A stretch of 64,000 bases of DNA from Methylobacterium terricola (lineage in GTDB: Bacteria; Pseudomonadota; Alphaproteobacteria; Rhizobiales; Beijerinckiaceae): assembly GCF_006151805.1 (NCBI RefSeq), contig NZ_VDDA01000008.1:124001-188000 (forward strand), read 5' to 3'. Under the pieces are notes generated by a model. It was not told the origin of the DNA. It made no database searches and saw only the letters and a program-made list of their open reading frames with translations. The position numbers and the translations under genes are program-made. Positions within the stretch are counted from its first letter, which is position 1, and each line of letters starts with the position of its first letter. Shown piece by piece: positions 60,874 to 64,000 of the stretch.

Positions 60874-61429
60874 GGTCGTGGCCGAGGCGAGACGCACTAT
60901 CTTAGATAGGAGAGAAACAGCCCGCGAAATCCTTGTGGAAGCCAAGGCCCCGGAGGACACGTTTGACGTGTTCCTGAGCCATTCATCGCACGAGCCCGAA
61001 CGCATCATACTGGGCATCAAAAGCTTTTTAGAAAAAGATGGTCTTAGCGTCTATGTAGATAAGTACACGGACCCGCAGATATCGCCGGACAAAGTCACCG
61101 TTGCGACAGCTGAGCTTCTACGACATCGCCTGAATTCTTCAAGCTCATTGATTTACATTTATAGTAGTCATTCGCAGCTGTCTCGATGGATGCCCTGGGA
61201 ACTAGGGTTTATGGACGGACTAGGCCGCAAGGTTGGCGTCGCTCCGGTCCTGAAGGTGCGACGGAATGCGTTCGTGGGCGAAGATTTCCTTGGTCTTTAC
61301 CCATACCTGAGTCGGTCAACAATAAAGGGAACGGAACGGGAAACGTTTTGGATTAAAAGAAGTCCTAAGAATTACGCGATGTTTTCTAAATGGATTAACG
61401 GAACCAGTGAAATAAGGCTTCGGCCATAG
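60851..61429 (+). CDS. TIR domain protein
   Basis: The 192-residue protein has an N-terminal helix (LTEAEVVAEARRTILDRRETAREIL) then a TIR domain: FDVFLSHSSHEPERIILGI, DGLSVYVDKYTDPQ, SSLIYIYSSHSQLSRWMPWELGFMDG with Glu117 in the catalytic place. The gene is AT-rich compared with the window and clearly foreign. TTG 60851, with GGAGAAG a few bases upstream, gives the N-terminus I recall for this TIR group; GTG 60878 and ATG 60803 are alternatives. It probably hydrolyses NAD or makes a signal, but no effector gene is adjacent. Confidence 0.85.
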   Translation: MPLLTEAEVVAEARRTILDRRETAREILVEAKAPEDTFDVFLSHSSHEPERIILGIKSFLEKDGLSVYVDKYTDPQISPDKVTVATAELLRHRLNSSSSLIYIYSSHSQLSRWMPWELGFMDGLGRKVGVAPVLKVRRNAFVGEDFLGLYPYLSRSTIKGTERETFWIKRSPKNYAMFSKWINGTSEIRLRP

Positions 61430-61962
61430 GGCTGCGCTGCGATGCAGCGATACATGGAGATATCTCTATTCGGATCGCATAAAATATCGGCAAAAGGAGC
61501 ATACACCATCCTCAGAGCTAGACCCCAATTTGAGTCGGGCTACCCCCCAAAGGAACTGTGATGCCAATGATCGAAGGTTAACAGGCGATAAACATCAGCA
61601 GGCCGTCCCCGCTATCCACCGATCCCGAAAATCTGCTGTGAAGGCAGCAGTTTTCGTTGACCGCGATTCCTGCCGTTCTGTATGTGTTTCGTACGCCTCG
61701 ACGGCGCCCCATGCGCTACCGGTCCGGTGCCGGAGCCCCATCCCGCCCTCGTAGCTGACGCTCGGGCGGACCCAGCCTGGAAAGCTCTCCCGATGCCCCT
61801 GCGCGCCCCGCGAAAACGGGTGATCCGCCGGCGTTTCGACCGGCCCGTGACGCATGTCGCCAAACCTGGCCCGCGTCGCGTCTCCCGCACCGAACCGAAA
61901 CCTCCCGGGGTCTGACCGGGCCGCAATCGCGGCCGGCTGCCTCGCGCATGGAGGCAGCCGAA
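61430..61962. other. Island edge, no gene seen
   Basis: These 533 bases start AT-rich (to about 61700) and return to high GC toward the AAA+ gene. Short frames exist on both strands but none has a ribosome site plus family match. No repeat or tRNA that would mark an integration site was recognised. Confidence 0.4.
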
Positions 61963-63987
61963 ATGTCCAACTCCCAGAACGGGCGAAAGCCGAGCCACGG
62001 CAACGACGCCTTCGTCCCAGAGCTGATGCCGCGCGACGAAGCGGGATTTCCCGCCGATGACGCGCAGACGCCCTACGTCAGGCACGGCCTCGCCGGCCTG
62101 CGCGCCGCGCGGGAGGTGCTGCCCGGCGCCGCGCTCCTCGAAGCCCTCGGCCCGGCCGGCCTGCGCCGCCTGCGCGGCCCGGGAGGCCTGGCGGTCGTCG
62201 TCGAGGTTCCCACGGCCGACTGGTGCCAGCACGTCGGCAGCGCCCTCCGCGACATCGTCCCCTTCGTCCACGTCGAGGTTAGAGACGGTTCCTCGAAGAC
62301 CCAGCACAAGCCGAGCGAGGGCAACGACAAGGTCGCGCGGCTCCTCTGCGAGGGGGCCCGCGTCGCCGGGGTCTCGCACGCGCCGGAGCGCTACCTGCCC
62401 GAGGCCCTCGTCGCCGCAGCCGACCTCGTCATCCGCATCGGCCCGCCTTCGAACCGTGTCGTCGCGGAGACGATCCGCGCCGCCACAGGCAAGCGCGCCC
62501 GCCGCATGCCTGTGGCGGTCGCAGGGTCGCTCAACTTCGATGCGCTGACCTCGCAGATCCGGATCGGCTCGACGCCCCGCGAGTGCATCGCGCGGATCCG
62601 CTCGATCGCCGAGGCGCGCTCGGGCATCGATCCCCAGCTCGGCGAGGTGCCGGACTTGGAGACGCTGCATGGCTACGGCAGCCCTGCGATGGAGTGGGCG
62701 AGGGATCTCGTCCGGGACCTGGACGCCTGGCGCGAGGGTCGCCTCGACTGGTCCGCGGTGCAGCGGACCGCGCTGCTCTACGGCCCGCCCGGGACGGGAA
62801 AGACCTCCTTCGTCCGGAGCGTCGCGAAGGCGGCGCGCATCCCGCTCATCGCAACGTCCGTGAGCGGGTGGTTCACCGGCTCGAACGGGTACCTCGACGG
62901 CGTCCTCAAGGCCTTCGAAGGCAAGCTCGCCCTTGCCGCGGCCCAGGCGCCAGCCCTGCTCTTCCTCGACGAGGTCGATGCGATCCCGAGCCGCGATGGC
63001 TTGAGCGCCCGCGGGCGGGACTGGTGGACCCCCGTCATCACCGGGGTGCTCGCCGCCCTCGACAGCACAACATCCGGAGACGCCTCGCGGCTCATCGTGG
63101 TCGGCGCGACGAACCACCTGTCGGCCCTCGATCCGGCGATGATCCGGCCCGGCCGGCTGTTCCCGCCGATCGAGATCGCGCGCCCCTCGGTCGAGGACCT
63201 CGCGGGCATCCTCCGGCAGCACCTCGGTGCCGACCTGCCCGGCGAGGACCTGATGCCGGTGGCGATGCTCGGCACAGGCGCCACCGGGGCGGAAGCGGTC
63301 GGGTGGATCAAGGCCGCGCGCTCCGCGGCCCGTGCCGAGGGCCGTCGCATGGTCGTCGCGGACCTCGCCCGTGCGGTCGCGCCCGAGGACGACCGGACGC
63401 CCGAGGAACTCGCGGTCTGCGCCCGTCACGAGGCGGCCCATGCGGTCGCGGCCCGGATCCGTGACATCGGCACGCTTCGCTCGGTGAGCCTCGCCATGAG
63501 CACCGGGACGGCCGGGTCGGTCCGCGCCCTGCTCCACGGTCGAACACTGATGACGCGGGCGCAGATCGAGGACCTCGTGATCGTTGCCCTCGCAGGCCGG
63601 GCGATGGACGCCTCCAGCGGGGCGGCGAACACCGGCGCCGGTGGTGGATCGGGCAGCGACCTGGCGAAGGCGACCGAACTCGTTGCCTCCATCCACGCGA
63701 CGTTCGGACTTGGTGACGAACTCGCGATCCGCGGCGGCCCCGACGCGGCGGTCGCCGCGATGCGGGACGACCCCGCTTTGCGCCGGGTCGTCGAGCGGGA
63801 TCTTCAGGCGCTCTACGCCCGGGCCGTAGCCTTCGTGCGCGACCACCGTCCGGCGATCGAGGCGGTGGCCGAGCGGCTCGTCGCGACCCGGGTCCTGTCG
63901 GGGGAGGAGGTCGAGCGCCTGATCCGAAGCCACGCCGGAACCCCGGCGCGGTCGAACCGTAACGGGAGGGCTCGCGATGCGCGATGA
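61963..63987 (+). CDS. Soluble AAA+ ATPase with M41 peptidase-like motif (FtsH-like)
   Basis: The 674-residue protein has an N-terminal extension (1-230), an AAA+ module with Walker A GPPGTGKT at about 274-281, Walker B LLFLDEVDA near 333-341 and sensor/arginine-finger segments (ATNHLSALDPAMIRPGRLF), and a C-terminal domain with HEAAHAVA near 489 and GSDLAKATELV, as in M41 peptidases. FtsH membrane helices are absent. It could be an ATP-dependent protease or an unfoldase with residual zinc site. ATG 61963 has GGAGG eight bases upstream. It overlaps the start of the next gene by 11 bases. Confidence 0.88.
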   Translation: MSNSQNGRKPSHGNDAFVPELMPRDEAGFPADDAQTPYVRHGLAGLRAAREVLPGAALLEALGPAGLRRLRGPGGLAVVVEVPTADWCQHVGSALRDIVPFVHVEVRDGSSKTQHKPSEGNDKVARLLCEGARVAGVSHAPERYLPEALVAAADLVIRIGPPSNRVVAETIRAATGKRARRMPVAVAGSLNFDALTSQIRIGSTPRECIARIRSIAEARSGIDPQLGEVPDLETLHGYGSPAMEWARDLVRDLDAWREGRLDWSAVQRTALLYGPPGTGKTSFVRSVAKAARIPLIATSVSGWFTGSNGYLDGVLKAFEGKLALAAAQAPALLFLDEVDAIPSRDGLSARGRDWWTPVITGVLAALDSTTSGDASRLIVVGATNHLSALDPAMIRPGRLFPPIEIARPSVEDLAGILRQHLGADLPGEDLMPVAMLGTGATGAEAVGWIKAARSAARAEGRRMVVADLARAVAPEDDRTPEELAVCARHEAAHAVAARIRDIGTLRSVSLAMSTGTAGSVRALLHGRTLMTRAQIEDLVIVALAGRAMDASSGAANTGAGGGSGSDLAKATELVASIHATFGLGDELAIRGGPDAAVAAMRDDPALRRVVERDLQALYARAVAFVRDHRPAIEAVAERLVATRVLSGEEVERLIRSHAGTPARSNRNGRARDAR

Positions 63988-64000
63988 CATGAACCCCGAC
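63977..64000 (+). CDS. Start of next gene, cut by the window end
   Basis: ATG 63977 follows GGGAGGG by six bases and reads MRDDMNPD to the end of the window. It overlaps the end of the AAA+ gene, so the two are coupled. Too short to assign. Confidence 0.6.

Larger units (their letters stand above)
50481..61429. other. Probable conflict/defence island
   Basis: This block begins where composition falls abruptly at 50481, holds nine recognised genes typical of nucleotide-based immunity and DNA-base modification, and ends with an AT-rich TIR gene. No integrase, attachment repeat or tRNA was found, so the mechanism of acquisition is unknown. Confidence 0.6.

Noticed and set aside
61612..63990. 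792-residue leftward frame opposite the AAA+ gene
   Set aside because: Antisense of a gene with clear Walker and HEAAH motifs.

Overview
The window looks like chromosomal DNA of a high-GC alphaproteobacterium, most likely Methylobacterium or a close relative in the Hyphomicrobiales. The evidence is the roughly 70% GC coding DNA, the PleC-type kinase, the glnE/two-component arrangement, an Omp25/31-type barrel protein, a sigma-EcfG-type promoter, HWE kinases and many PAS hybrid kinases. No rRNA, tRNA, CRISPR array, integrase or transposase was recognised.

Positions 1-23300 are mostly ordinary core genome. They hold a 56-residue protein, glyoxalase I, pepN, a PleC-like cell-cycle kinase, a chemoreceptor, and an overlapping operon of response regulator, sensor kinase and glnE. 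A YoaK-type membrane protein, a single-domain receiver, a PNPOx-fold protein, an SCO-type copper chaperone, a BKACE enzyme and a lytic transglycosylase follow. Next is a coupled DUF6502/DUF5666 pair whose upstream region carries three evenly built GTGGG-N7-CCCAC operators. A beta-barrel outer-membrane protein ends this part.

Positions 23969-49610 form a dense signalling region. It has five hybrid histidine kinases built on an HDFNNLL phosphoacceptor box, one of them with two complete kinase cores. It also has a membrane diguanylate cyclase, two HWE/HisKA_2 kinases, a YihY/BrkB membrane protein, a CPA1 antiporter with a C-terminal nucleotide-binding domain, a DUF3597 protein behind a consensus EcfG promoter, and short stress-type proteins. 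The kinases share recently duplicated modules, one pair in inverted orientation 15 kb apart.

Positions 50481-61429 are a likely acquired conflict/defence island. Base composition drops at both ends, at about 50.5-51.7 kb and 60.8-61.6 kb. It contains a ThsB-like TIR protein with an Nmad2 protein, and a divergent TIR/SLOG pair. A three-gene overlapping operon follows: thymidylate synthase-like domain fused to an Nmad1 (DUF1599) domain, a TylF-type methyltransferase, and a protein of the 5-hmdU DNA kinase helical / alpha-glutamyl-putrescinyl-thymine pyrophosphorylase family. A large membrane patatin and a third TIR protein complete it. My reading is that nucleotide-signal immunity (TIR makes an NAD-derived signal, SLOG senses it) sits beside a chromosomal pathway resembling phage thymine hypermodification. 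This is the most interesting part of the window.

Positions 61963-64000 carry a soluble AAA+ protein with an M41-like HEAAH motif (FtsH-like, no membrane anchor) and the first codons of a coupled downstream gene.
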